From JAKBCQ01 sp021807585 (lineage in GTDB: Bacteria > Planctomycetota > Planctomycetia > Isosphaerales > Isosphaeraceae): 18,221 nt of DNA. The stretch is taken from assembly GCA_027325115.1 (NCBI GenBank), contig DAHWFG010000049.1, forward strand, positions 1 through 18,221. Direction: 5' to 3'. Shown in pieces: positions 1-6,486 of this stretch (positions within the stretch are counted from its first letter, which is position 1; each line of letters starts with the position of its first letter). Position numbers and translations under genes: made by a program. The notes under the pieces were generated by a model that had not been told where the DNA came from, did not search any database, and was given only the letters and a program-made list of their open reading frames with translations.

Positions 1-229
1 CGACGGCTTGCGCGGCGATGCGATCGGCTTCCAATTGGATATACTGATCGAGCATGAATGGAACATGTTCGCGACCCATTGGATTCATTAACACCATCGG
101 AGGCGAGTCGACGTCGTCTCCCGTTTCATTGAGCATCGAGCGAAGGTATTCACGGAACCGCGCGGCGCCAAATGGAACGCGGTAAACCTCGCGTTGCCGC
201 TCAAGAAGAGGAACATAATCGATTCTCAT
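1..229 (-). CDS. Hypothetical protein, 5' part only (runs off the window)
   Basis: An uninterrupted frame runs on the minus strand from an ATG at 229-227 to the window edge, giving about 76 residues that begin MRIDYVPLLERQREVY. An AGGA sequence about 8 nt upstream of the ATG is a plausible ribosome binding site. The visible part is soluble, with no signal peptide or membrane segment, and has an amphipathic helical start, a REYLRSML segment and a NPMGREH motif near residue 50. The regular codon use and conserved-looking NPMGxEH motif suggest a real gene. I do not recognise a function. It is divergent from the Cap15-like gene, across a 422-nt gap. The product is truncated by the window, not by mutation. 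Confidence 0.6.
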   Translation of the reverse strand, partial: MRIDYVPLLERQREVYRVPFGAARFREYLRSMLNETGDDVDSPPMVLMNPMGREHVPFMLDQYIQLEADRIAAQAV

Positions 230-651
230 GGGGATGATCCTATTGAGCGGACGCGATCCGACCGCGCCCTCCGGTATCTACTTCGGCCGATCGCCTTCCG
301 ATTGTATGATAAGGACATACCGATGATCCAGGGCGCCGTCGTCGGCTTCGATATCGAGTGAATCCAGGCTGATCCGCTTTGTAGAAATAGACGCGGCTTG
401 ATCGACTCGATCTCTCGTTCCGCTCGATCAATCCGATGATCCTCGTGATTCCATACATTATATAATATTAATACATATTGCTCATAATGGTAACCATAAG
501 ATCGATTTATCGACCCGAACTCCCGTTGTTGGAGGTCGGAATTATCATTGTGACGCGGCATTCGATTGACGATGGGGGCTTCCGCTCGTCGCCGGGATTG
601 ACGATAATTCAACATCAAGACTCACTGGAATCTGAAGAGAGGAGATCGAGT
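230..651. other. Divergent intergenic region with an AT-rich promoter-like core
   Basis: This 422-nt stretch separates two divergent genes. Its most distinctive part is the AT-rich segment 451-480, which contains TATAAT at 461-466 on the plus strand and near-symmetrical AT sequence readable as a -10 box on either strand. No convincing -35 box lies at the right distance. The plus-strand frame of the downstream gene is open back to 478, but there is no ribosome binding site there, so 478-651 is taken as leader. A minus-strand frame ending at TAG 280-278 looks faintly protein-like but has no start codon. Nothing else is seen. Confidence 0.4.
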
Positions 652-1362
652 GTGTTCCACGGTCATGATTACTCGGTTCATTCCGACAGACCTAGATCTC
701 GAGCCGGGGTCTACTTCTTCCTTGCAATCGTCTCGGGCATGATATCAGCCGTCTGTTACGCGCTAATCCGCCTTGTCGCGACCATTTTTCGTTGGACGTT
801 CTCTCAGTCCGATTACTTCGTACCATTATATACGGGAACGGCTCCTCTCGCGATCTATTCGATATTATTATTTTTGTTTGACAAACATATCTGGAAATCT
901 AAACTCAGCAATTTGATCTATTTGTGCGCCAAATCGAGTCGTCCTCCCGATATCGACGGGTCGTACGAGGGAACTTCGACCCGATTCGAGCTCGACGAGC
1001 ATGGAAAAAAGATCGAGGAAGGGAAGGACGACGTTAAAGTTCGAATTCACCAAACGTGGGAGAATATCGGCGTTTCCTTTGAGTTTCCCGATCTTGATCG
1101 GATCGTTCGATCGAGTTCTCACAGCGATATGGCGTTTATCGAGAGTTCCTTCGATGATTCCAAGATTAGAATTCAATACACCTATTCTTATGAGCGACGA
1201 TATGAGCAAGCTGGTCGTGCGTTCAAGGGGATCAAGATGATCCGCGGAGCGTGCTGTTTGGATTTCATCAAACGGGACGGATTATGGCATGCGACGGGAC
1301 ATTACTACGCCGACAACGGGACTTCGGGGGAAATCATATTACACCAAACAACTTCGACGTAA
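652..1362 (+). CDS. cap15: Cap15-like S-2TMbeta protein (CBASS-type membrane effector), orphan
   Basis: The predicted protein has 236 residues. GTG at 652 is chosen because AGGAG at 640-644 sits 7 nt upstream; the frame is open back to 478 but without a ribosome binding site. Two membrane helices lie at about residues 19-46 and 56-77. A beta-strand-rich domain follows at 98-232 with the family's landmarks in order: PDIDGSYEGT (99-108), a lone hydrophilic hairpin, IHQTWENIGVSFE (132-144), an SSSHSDMAFIE segment, IRIQYTYSY, a GACCL strand and a final GHYYADNGTSGEIIL (216-230). This matches the S-2TMbeta/Cap15 architecture. In known CBASS systems such effectors bind a cyclic nucleotide made by a CD-NTase through the barrel, and disrupt the inner membrane through the two helices. 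No CD-NTase, Cap2/Cap3 or other defence gene is in the window, so its trigger is unknown. Codons are more AT-rich than in neighbouring genes, compatible with transfer. The family call is from motif memory. Confidence 0.68.
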   Translation: MFHGHDYSVHSDRPRSRAGVYFFLAIVSGMISAVCYALIRLVATIFRWTFSQSDYFVPLYTGTAPLAIYSILLFLFDKHIWKSKLSNLIYLCAKSSRPPDIDGSYEGTSTRFELDEHGKKIEEGKDDVKVRIHQTWENIGVSFEFPDLDRIVRSSSHSDMAFIESSFDDSKIRIQYTYSYERRYEQAGRAFKGIKMIRGACCLDFIKRDGLWHATGHYYADNGTSGEIILHQTTST

Positions 1363-1775
1363 TCCTCCGCGCGCGGATCCGATACCGTCTCGACGGCGTC
1401 AAATATTCCAACCCGAGGAGATCGCCCACAATCGCATCCTGAACTTCATCGTTCCTAAATATCATCAAATCTATAAAAGCTTTCTGAGATCAGGGATCTG
1501 ATCGAAGGATCGAGCCGATCATTCCGCTCCTAATCGATGCGTTCGTGACGGTGCAACTTCTTTCGGGTACGCGATCATCCAGACGAGCCGTATCGACGCG
1601 GTATTGTCACCGGAAACGGACAACATAATCTTTGTATTAATATATATAACCATTTATTCATTAACTGGCTCATCCAAGTACTCCGTCGCTTTAGCTGGAT
1701 TTCGATCCGCGGGGCGGCGGTCGCCTCCCCCACGCGATAAGGCGATCTCCGATGCGAACTCGCTCGTCGCCCCCC
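1363..1775. other. Intergenic region between the Cap15-like gene and the small TM gene
   Basis: About 410 nt with no gene I can support. It holds a small perfect hairpin, GATCAG at 1488-1493 and CTGATC at 1498-1503 with a GGAT loop, but no following T-run, so it is not a convincing terminator. An AT-rich patch lies at about 1617-1670. A 43-codon minus-strand frame (1465 to 1334) overlaps the end of the Cap15-like gene but lacks a ribosome binding site. Confidence 0.4.
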
Positions 1776-1803
1776 TTGACGAATCAAAGCCATATGCTAA
1801 AAT
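1776..1803 (+). promoter_or_regulatory. Sigma70-type promoter for the small TM/UGA gene
   Basis: TTGACG at 1776-1781 and TAAAAT at 1798-1803 are separated by 16 nt. The predicted transcript would start near 1810, leaving a leader of about 37 nt that carries GGAGGA at 1834-1839 and the ATG at 1847. Promoter, ribosome binding site and start are all correctly spaced, which supports a real gene of under 30 codons before the TGA. Confidence 0.6.
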
Positions 1804-1846
1804 GTATAGGTTGGGGACGTTTCGACAGTCGACGGAGGATTTTGGG

Positions 1847-2119
1847 ATGAAGGAAGCTTTGGTTCTTTTCGGCGCCATGACGCTCTGGTTCGTGGTGTCA
1901 AAATGGGTGTTGCCTCGAATGGGCGTGCCGACTTGAATGGCGAACACCTGCGCGGCGTCGCCGCGCGTCGAGAACAACGCCGATGCGTCACACGGGCTCA
2001 ATCGACTACGATTGGACGATGACGACGACGAAGAGACGTCCAATTCGGGCTCGCGAACGATCGAATCTCGTCACACGTCGACGAAGACGAACGATCACGA
2101 ATCGATCGAACCCAAATAA
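1847..2119 (+). CDS. Small single-TM protein; candidate selenoprotein with in-frame TGA at 1934-1936
   Basis: ATG 1847 follows GGAGGA at 1834-1839 with 7-nt spacing. The first 29 residues form one hydrophobic helix (about residues 4-24) with a K/R-containing end, WVLPRMGVPT. TGA at 1934-1936 comes next. If it is a stop, the product is 29 residues. If it is read as selenocysteine, the protein continues in frame to TAA 2117-2119 for 90 residues, with the junction PT-U-MANTC, so a Cys follows five residues after U, and then a hydrophilic, Asp/Ser-rich tail. In favour of readthrough: a hairpin of bacterial SECIS type starts just after TGA; the only terminator-like repeat lies 16 nt after the TAA, not after the TGA; and 1937-2116 holds no other gene. 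My impression is that planctomycetes carry similar short proteins with PTCM-x3-C at this place, but I could not check this. Function is unknown; a membrane-anchored redox role is only inferred. Confidence 0.5.
1948..1968 (+). promoter_or_regulatory. Candidate bacterial SECIS hairpin downstream of TGA 1934-1936
   Basis: Seven perfect GC pairs (GCGCGGC at 1950-1956 with GCCGCGC at 1960-1966), plus a possible U-G pair at the base, close a three-base loop GUC. Twenty bases lie between the UGA and the loop. The described bacterial SECIS consensus asks for a stem of roughly 4-16 pairs, a loop of 3-14 nt with a G among its first two bases, and 16-37 nt between UGA and loop. All three hold here. GC-rich DNA produces such hairpins by chance fairly often, so this is only suggestive. 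Confidence 0.4.
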
Positions 2120-2135
2120 CGATTCATGATCCTTC

Positions 2136-2172
2136 AAACGGATTCGGGGTCCGCGTGGATTCGAATCCGTTT
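2136..2172. terminator. Terminator-like inverted repeat between convergent genes
   Basis: AAACGGATTC at 2136-2145 and GAATCCGTTT at 2163-2172 form a perfect 10-bp stem around a 17-nt loop. On the plus strand the stem ends in a short T-rich run. The repeat starts 16 nt after the TAA at 2117-2119 and its right arm overlaps the hom stop codon, so it could end transcripts from both sides. The loop is long for a classic intrinsic terminator. Confidence 0.4.
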
Positions 2173-3481
2173 ATTCCTCGACGCCGAGCCGAACGCTCGG
2201 CGCATAAACGACATCAAGCGTATCGATATGATCAAGCGCGGCGACGACGCCGGCCTCGGTCGCCTGATGCGTCATGATGACGAGCGGAACGGGCGATCCG
2301 GGTCCGTCGTTCTCTCCCGGATCGTGCTGAATCACACTAGCGATACTGATCGCATGATCACCCAATACGTGGGCGAGTCTCGCGAGCACGCCGGGACGGT
2401 CGACGATCGTGAACCGTAAGTAATACCGGCTCCGCACCTCGTCGGGGCGCGCCGGCCGAAGCGCCGGAACGCCTCGGTCGCTTGACCATAAGTTAAGAAT
2501 ATTGGAGGTTAACTCGGCGCGACCGACGACCACGTCGATCAGATCGCCGACGACCGCCGATGCGGTCGGCAGCATCCCCGCGCCTCGGCCGTAAAACAGC
2601 GTTTCACCGACCGCGTCGCCGAAAACTCGGATCGCGTTGAAGGCTCCGCCAACCTCGGCGAGCGGGGTTCCGCGACGAACCAGCGTCGGCGCCACCCGCA
2701 ACGTGAGCCCCGCGGCGGAAAGCCGAGCCAACGCCAACAGTTTGACCGTATAGCCGAGCTCGGCGGCGTATCTGACATCCGCGGCCTGCAATCGATCGAT
2801 CCCGCCACGCGGAATCTGATCGATCGTCACGTTCACGCCGAAGGCTAATTGAGCCAAAATCGCCAACTTGTGCGCCGTGTCGGTTCCGTCGACGTCGAGC
2901 GTCGGGTCGGACTCGGCGTAACCGCGAGCCTGCGCCTCGGCGAGAGCCGAGGAATACGTAAGACCTCCCTGATCCATGGATGTTAAGATAAAATTACATG
3001 TTCCATTGAGAATTGCCGAGATCGAGCGGATCTCGTTGGCGGCGAGCGCGACTCCGAGCGCCTGGATGATCGGAATCCCGCCGCCGACCGCGCCTTCAAA
3101 CGCGACGGCGCGGCCGAACCGCCGAGCCTCGTTGAAGATGAGCCCGCCGTGTTCGGCGAGAACCGCCTTGTTCGCGGTGACGACGTGTTTCCCCGCGGAG
3201 AGAGCGGCGAGGATCCACTCGAGGGCGCGATCGGTCCCGCCGATCGTCTCGATGATCACCTCAATCGACGGATCGTCGATCAACCGGTGTGGATCGGTTG
3301 TGAGGAGATCGCTCACCCCCTCGACGCTTCGCGGTTTGGCGCGATCGCGAACAAGGACCCCTTTGAGTTCGATCCGTTTGCCCGCACGCCTCGCAATCCG
3401 ATCGGCCTCGCCCAATAAGAGCCGAGCGACGCCTCCGCCGACCGTCCCCAAACCCAACAAACCGACCGCCACTCGTCGCAT
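2171..3481 (-). CDS. hom: Homoserine dehydrogenase with C-terminal ACT domain
   Basis: The 436-residue protein catalyses NAD(P)H-dependent reduction of aspartate semialdehyde to homoserine, the branch point to threonine and methionine, in the cytoplasm. The N-terminus carries the Rossmann motif GLGTVGGGV (residues 10-18). It is followed by TANKAVLAEHG, the FEGAVGGGIPII segment of the substrate domain and GYAESDPTLDVDGTDTAHK with the conserved acid and lysine residues. The last 85 residues start YYLRFTIVDRPGVLARLA and form an ACT domain, as in monofunctional Hom proteins of about 430 residues that are feedback-inhibited by threonine. There is no aspartokinase domain. ATG 3481 is preceded by GAGAGG about 10 nt upstream. 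No other threonine-pathway gene is near. It is 245 nt downstream of the DUF1570 gene and may have its own promoter (3665-3692). Confidence 0.95.
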   Translation of the reverse strand: MRRVAVGLLGLGTVGGGVARLLLGEADRIARRAGKRIELKGVLVRDRAKPRSVEGVSDLLTTDPHRLIDDPSIEVIIETIGGTDRALEWILAALSAGKHVVTANKAVLAEHGGLIFNEARRFGRAVAFEGAVGGGIPIIQALGVALAANEIRSISAILNGTCNFILTSMDQGGLTYSSALAEAQARGYAESDPTLDVDGTDTAHKLAILAQLAFGVNVTIDQIPRGGIDRLQAADVRYAAELGYTVKLLALARLSAAGLTLRVAPTLVRRGTPLAEVGGAFNAIRVFGDAVGETLFYGRGAGMLPTASAVVGDLIDVVVGRAELTSNILNLWSSDRGVPALRPARPDEVRSRYYLRFTIVDRPGVLARLAHVLGDHAISIASVIQHDPGENDGPGSPVPLVIMTHQATEAGVVAALDHIDTLDVVYAPSVRLGVEE

Positions 3482-3555
3482 CGGCTAGAAGCCTCTCAAA
3501 AACTACGAATCGACTGCGCGGAACAATCCACGCTCACAAAATCCACGCACTCTCA

Positions 3556-3580
3556 CGCCTCGTCGGTTTTCCGACAGGCG
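3556..3580 (-). terminator. Hairpin upstream of hom (terminator of the DUF1570 unit or hom leader element)
   Basis: CGCCT (3556-3560) and GTCGG (3562-3566) pair with CCGAC (3571-3575) and AGGCG (3576-3580), giving ten pairs with one bulged base and a four-base loop. On the minus strand a GATTTTG run follows about 8-12 nt later. It may end transcription of the upstream unit or, if the 3665-3692 promoter is real, fold in the hom leader. Confidence 0.3.
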
Positions 3581-3588
3581 CGTTCCAT

Positions 3589-3616
3589 GAGGCACGCGAT
3601 CGATCGGCCGTGCCTC
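3589..3616 (-). terminator. Second perfect hairpin in the hom upstream region
   Basis: GAGGCACG at 3589-3596 and CGTGCCTC at 3609-3616 form an 8-bp perfect stem with a 12-nt loop that contains two overlapping CGATCG words. No T-run follows on either strand, so it is a weak terminator candidate. With the neighbouring hairpin it makes a tandem structure in the 245-nt gap. Confidence 0.25.
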
Positions 3617-3664
3617 GCGGGCGATCACCGTTCTCGCGCCGAACCCGCTTCGCGAGAGTTATCG

Positions 3665-3692
3665 ATCGTATCCATGTTCGTCTTTTAAACAA
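3665..3692 (-). promoter_or_regulatory. Possible promoter for hom
   Basis: On the minus strand TTGTTT (3692-3687) and TACGAT (3670-3665) are separated by 16 nt. Transcription would start near 3658 and leave a leader of about 175 nt that contains both hairpins. The boxes are imperfect, so this is tentative. Confidence 0.3.
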
Positions 3693-3726
3693 GCCGAATC
3701 GCGCGGGAGCTCGCGCTGGAACGCCA

Positions 3727-5235
3727 CTAGGAGGCGGTTTTCGCACGACGGAGCGGGTCGGGTCGATGCGATTCGAGCGGAGTCTCAAGCGATTTGATCG
3801 TCTCGCGCCATTCGATCTCGATCGATTCGAGATCGTCGCCGAACGCCCCCTTGAACGCCTCGACATAGCGTTTCGCCGAACCTTCGTGATCGCTTACAAA
3901 TTCGGCCTCGCCGCGCAGACGGTCGAGGAACGCGATGAACTCGCGGGGCCTCTTTTGTCTCAAAAAGTAAACAAGAGACCACGCTTGGGCATAAGCATTT
4001 GATTGATATCCATGGCCGAACCCCTGATCGGCGACGAGCGGAGCGAGCCGGGGGAAAGGTTTTTGCGATCGATAAACCGGCAGCCTTGTATCGTGCACGC
4101 GGCCGACTCCCGCCCAACGTCCGCCTCGAACGACCTCAAACTGCATCGCGAGCCCTTCTTGAAGCCAAATCGGAGTCGCACCTCGGCCCAGAACTCCGCC
4201 GCTCGCGGCGACGAGCTGGTGGATCAACTCGTGTGCGGCGTTCCCCATATCGACGGATCGATTGGTTAGATCGTTGAGCAAGATTTGACGGTGAAGATCG
4301 CGCTCAAGTCGATCGCGAAGCTCGACCGCGGCTCGCCGGTCGACCGTGCGCATCGTTTCCCCGGCGATCTTGGCGCGCAATCGACCGTTCGCGGGAAGCT
4401 TAAGGATCGCTTCGTCCAATCGCTCGATCTCGGTCCGTTCGCGATCGAACGCGGCTTGCTCGCGACGATTCTCGTCGGAATCATGACTATCATATGTAAA
4501 CGTTATTTTTCGTATGGGATGATAATGTCCTTGCGTCGTCGCGATCGCGTCCCCCTCGTCGCGGAGGAACGAGAGATAATCCGAACGGGTCGCGAACGCG
4601 ACCGAAACGAGCTTCGACCGGGGCGCGCGGAGGTCGATCCCCCACGCCGAAAGGACCAAATAATATGTGGTGAAAACACGATCGAGGAGCTCGACGCGGT
4701 CGGCCGCGGTTTTCGCGTCGAGCTGATGCAAGAGGACGACGAACCGACCGTTCGCAACCTGAATCGGAGGACCCGGCAGGTTCGTGGGGAAATCGGCGGC
4801 GACGGGCTCGATCGCCGCGGCGCGTTTCGCCTTGTCAAGCGTCGCGAGCATCCGCGAGGCCGGCAAGCTCCGCGGGTCGTCGGCCGTGATCGCACGCAAC
4901 AGCGGCTCGGCCTCGATCGCAAAACCGTTTTCGATTCCGAACCACGCGGTTTCAAAACGTTCTTGCGCCGACATTTTCTTATTTTTTAACGCGCGATCGA
5001 GACGATCTTGCCAGACCGATTCGAGCGTTCCACCGGGCACGATCGCGATGAAATCGGCCTTTTCGAAAGCGATCTCTCCCGCGGGAGCGGCGACGAACAC
5101 GCGCGTCCCCTCCGACCGAACGGGGAGGATCGTCTCGCCGCCGCGTGCGAAGTAAATGAATTCTCCCCGCGCAACCGAAGCGTAATCAATCAACACTAAA
5201 ACAAGAATGGTTAAGTATAACAATTTTTTAAACAA
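3727..5235 (-). CDS. Secreted DUF1570 zincin-like protein
   Basis: The 502-residue protein starts at TTG 5235, supported by AAGGA 7 nt upstream; no ATG is better placed. A signal peptide with KK, a long Leu/Ile/Val core and VARGE cleavage-like end spans residues 1-24, so the protein is exported. The middle part is rich in charged helices. Residues 335-339 read HELIH and residues 357-363 read WLQEGLA, giving a metal-binding HExxH and a downstream Glu (E360), as in gluzincin-type peptidases and typical of the DUF1570 domain common in planctomycetes. Peptidase activity is inferred only. The first codons are strikingly AT-rich compared with the body of the gene. It lies 120 nt after the Ser/Thr kinase gene, same strand, and may share its transcript. 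Substrate unknown. Confidence 0.8.
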   Translation of the reverse strand: MFKKLLYLTILVLVLIDYASVARGEFIYFARGGETILPVRSEGTRVFVAAPAGEIAFEKADFIAIVPGGTLESVWQDRLDRALKNKKMSAQERFETAWFGIENGFAIEAEPLLRAITADDPRSLPASRMLATLDKAKRAAAIEPVAADFPTNLPGPPIQVANGRFVVLLHQLDAKTAADRVELLDRVFTTYYLVLSAWGIDLRAPRSKLVSVAFATRSDYLSFLRDEGDAIATTQGHYHPIRKITFTYDSHDSDENRREQAAFDRERTEIERLDEAILKLPANGRLRAKIAGETMRTVDRRAAVELRDRLERDLHRQILLNDLTNRSVDMGNAAHELIHQLVAASGGVLGRGATPIWLQEGLAMQFEVVRGGRWAGVGRVHDTRLPVYRSQKPFPRLAPLVADQGFGHGYQSNAYAQAWSLVYFLRQKRPREFIAFLDRLRGEAEFVSDHEGSAKRYVEAFKGAFGDDLESIEIEWRETIKSLETPLESHRPDPLRRAKTAS

Positions 5236-5355
5236 ACTTATATCCTTGATCGCCGCGGCGAAGGCCGGTTCGAGCGGCCTCGACGACGATTTCGAGTCGC
5301 CCCGGGAATCGACCGATCGTCGGCGGGCGAATCCAAACGATCGGGTATGGAGCGA

Positions 5356-6411
5356 TCAACCGCGAGCGCTCAGTCCTTTCGTGGTTTTGGGCTTGGCGAA
5401 ATACGCGAGATCGGCCGCGACGGCGCGCGCCGACGGGTATCGATCGGCGGGTCGCTTGGCCATCAGTTTGGCGATCAGCGCCGCGAGCCCCGCGGGAACG
5501 CCGCCGACCAGGCGTTCGAGGGGTTCGGGAAGATCAAGATGATGTTTATATATTTTATTAAGAGCATCACCGCCGTCGAAGGGAGCGCGCCCAGAGATCG
5601 CGAAATAAAACGTACAGCCGAGGCTATACAGATCGGATCGGGCGTCGACCGCGCGGGGGTTGTCGGCCTGTTCGGGGCTGACGTAATCGGCGGTGCCGAT
5701 CAATCCGTCGGGGTCGTTCGACCGGGTCGTACCGGTTTCTTCGATCGATATCGCCAGCCCAAGGTCGAGGACGCGCACGTCTCCCTCGGGGGTGATCATA
5801 ATATTGGAAGGTTTGATATCACGATGAATGATCCCTGCCTCGTGGATCGCGATCACGCCGTCGACGATCTTCTGGAAGATCGGCGCGGCGTCGGCGACCG
5901 AGAGCGGACGCGCGGGTTGAATTTTTACCAAATCATACAAGCTCGATCCTGGTATGTACTCCATAATAATATAAAGAATATTACTGGCTGCGCCGAGTTC
6001 GATCGCCGCGGCGACGTTGCCGTGTTTGATGCGGGACGAGAAGGCGATTTCGCGGCGAAAGGTATCGACGAGGCGGCTTCGATCGACTCCCGATTGAGGC
6101 GGAAGCACTTTGATCGCAACGCGGCGGCGATCTTCGATTGTTTCGGCGAGGTATACCTTCGACGAGCCCCCTTTGCCGATCGGTTCAAGGATGCGATAGC
6201 CGCCGATTATGAAACCTTTCGTCACCCCGGAGAGCAATTTCCGCGATTGATACGACGTTAAATGCCCGGCGGCGACAAGACGATCGGCGAGGACCCGCGC
6301 CGCGTCGTTCGACTCGGGATCGGCGATCTCCCGCGCCTCGGGATCGATCGCCGAGGGAGCGACCAGGCCGCTTTTGATCAGATCCGAGACGAACTGAGCG
6401 AGACGGGGCAT
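5356..6411 (-). CDS. Hanks-type serine/threonine protein kinase
   Basis: The 351-residue soluble kinase has an N-terminal helical region (1-65) of a kind seen ahead of planctomycete kinases, then a GFIIGGYRILEPIGKGG start of the kinase fold. Key residues are visible: glycine loop IGKGGSSKVYLAE (78-90), lysine in AIKVL (K101), helix C glutamate in RREIAF (E121), catalytic loop HRDIKPSN (196-203), metal-binding DLG (216-218) instead of the usual DFG, and SPEQ (245-248) in place of APE. It should therefore be active. There is no membrane helix or C-terminal sensor domain, and it ends soon after the fold. ATG 6411 follows AAGGA with 7-nt spacing. It is 75 nt downstream of a PP2C phosphatase gene on the same strand, a natural reversible phosphorylation pair. 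Confidence 0.93.
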   Translation of the reverse strand: MPRLAQFVSDLIKSGLVAPSAIDPEAREIADPESNDAARVLADRLVAAGHLTSYQSRKLLSGVTKGFIIGGYRILEPIGKGGSSKVYLAETIEDRRRVAIKVLPPQSGVDRSRLVDTFRREIAFSSRIKHGNVAAAIELGAASNILYIIMEYIPGSSLYDLVKIQPARPLSVADAAPIFQKIVDGVIAIHEAGIIHRDIKPSNIMITPEGDVRVLDLGLAISIEETGTTRSNDPDGLIGTADYVSPEQADNPRAVDARSDLYSLGCTFYFAISGRAPFDGGDALNKIYKHHLDLPEPLERLVGGVPAGLAALIAKLMAKRPADRYPSARAVAADLAYFAKPKTTKGLSARG

Positions 6412-6486
6412 CGACTTATCCTTATCGCCTTGCCGCTCGCCGAGCGGCGGCCGTTCGAGACTCGCAACCGTCTCCTCGACGGCGGA

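Noticed and set aside
278..427. Minus-strand frame ending at TAG 280-278 with a protein-like stretch (LDSLDIEADDGALDHRYV)
   Set aside because: No start codon or ribosome binding site, and a TGA closes it upstream; it could be a gene remnant, but the evidence is too thin.
478..651. In-frame extension of the Cap15-like gene back to TTG 478 or ATG 487
   Set aside because: No ribosome binding site at those starts, and the added residues look non-coding; GTG 652 has AGGAG with 7-nt spacing and gives a family-like length.
1334..1465. 43-codon minus-strand ORF beginning MIFRNDEVQDAIVGDLL
   Set aside because: Looks mildly protein-like, but there is no ribosome binding site and it overlaps the end of the Cap15-like gene on the opposite strand.
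1488..1503. Hairpin GATCAG-GGAT-CTGATC as terminator of the Cap15-like gene
   Set aside because: Short stem, more than 120 nt after the stop codon and no T-run.
2130..2172. tRNA T-arm-like GGATTCGAATCC
   Set aside because: No acceptor, D or anticodon arm around it; it is part of the terminator-like inverted repeat.
2976..3488. Long plus-strand ORFs opposite hom and other minus-strand genes
   Set aside because: They are mirror frames of genes with clear family motifs; their translations are low-complexity Arg/Ser/Pro-rich without motifs.
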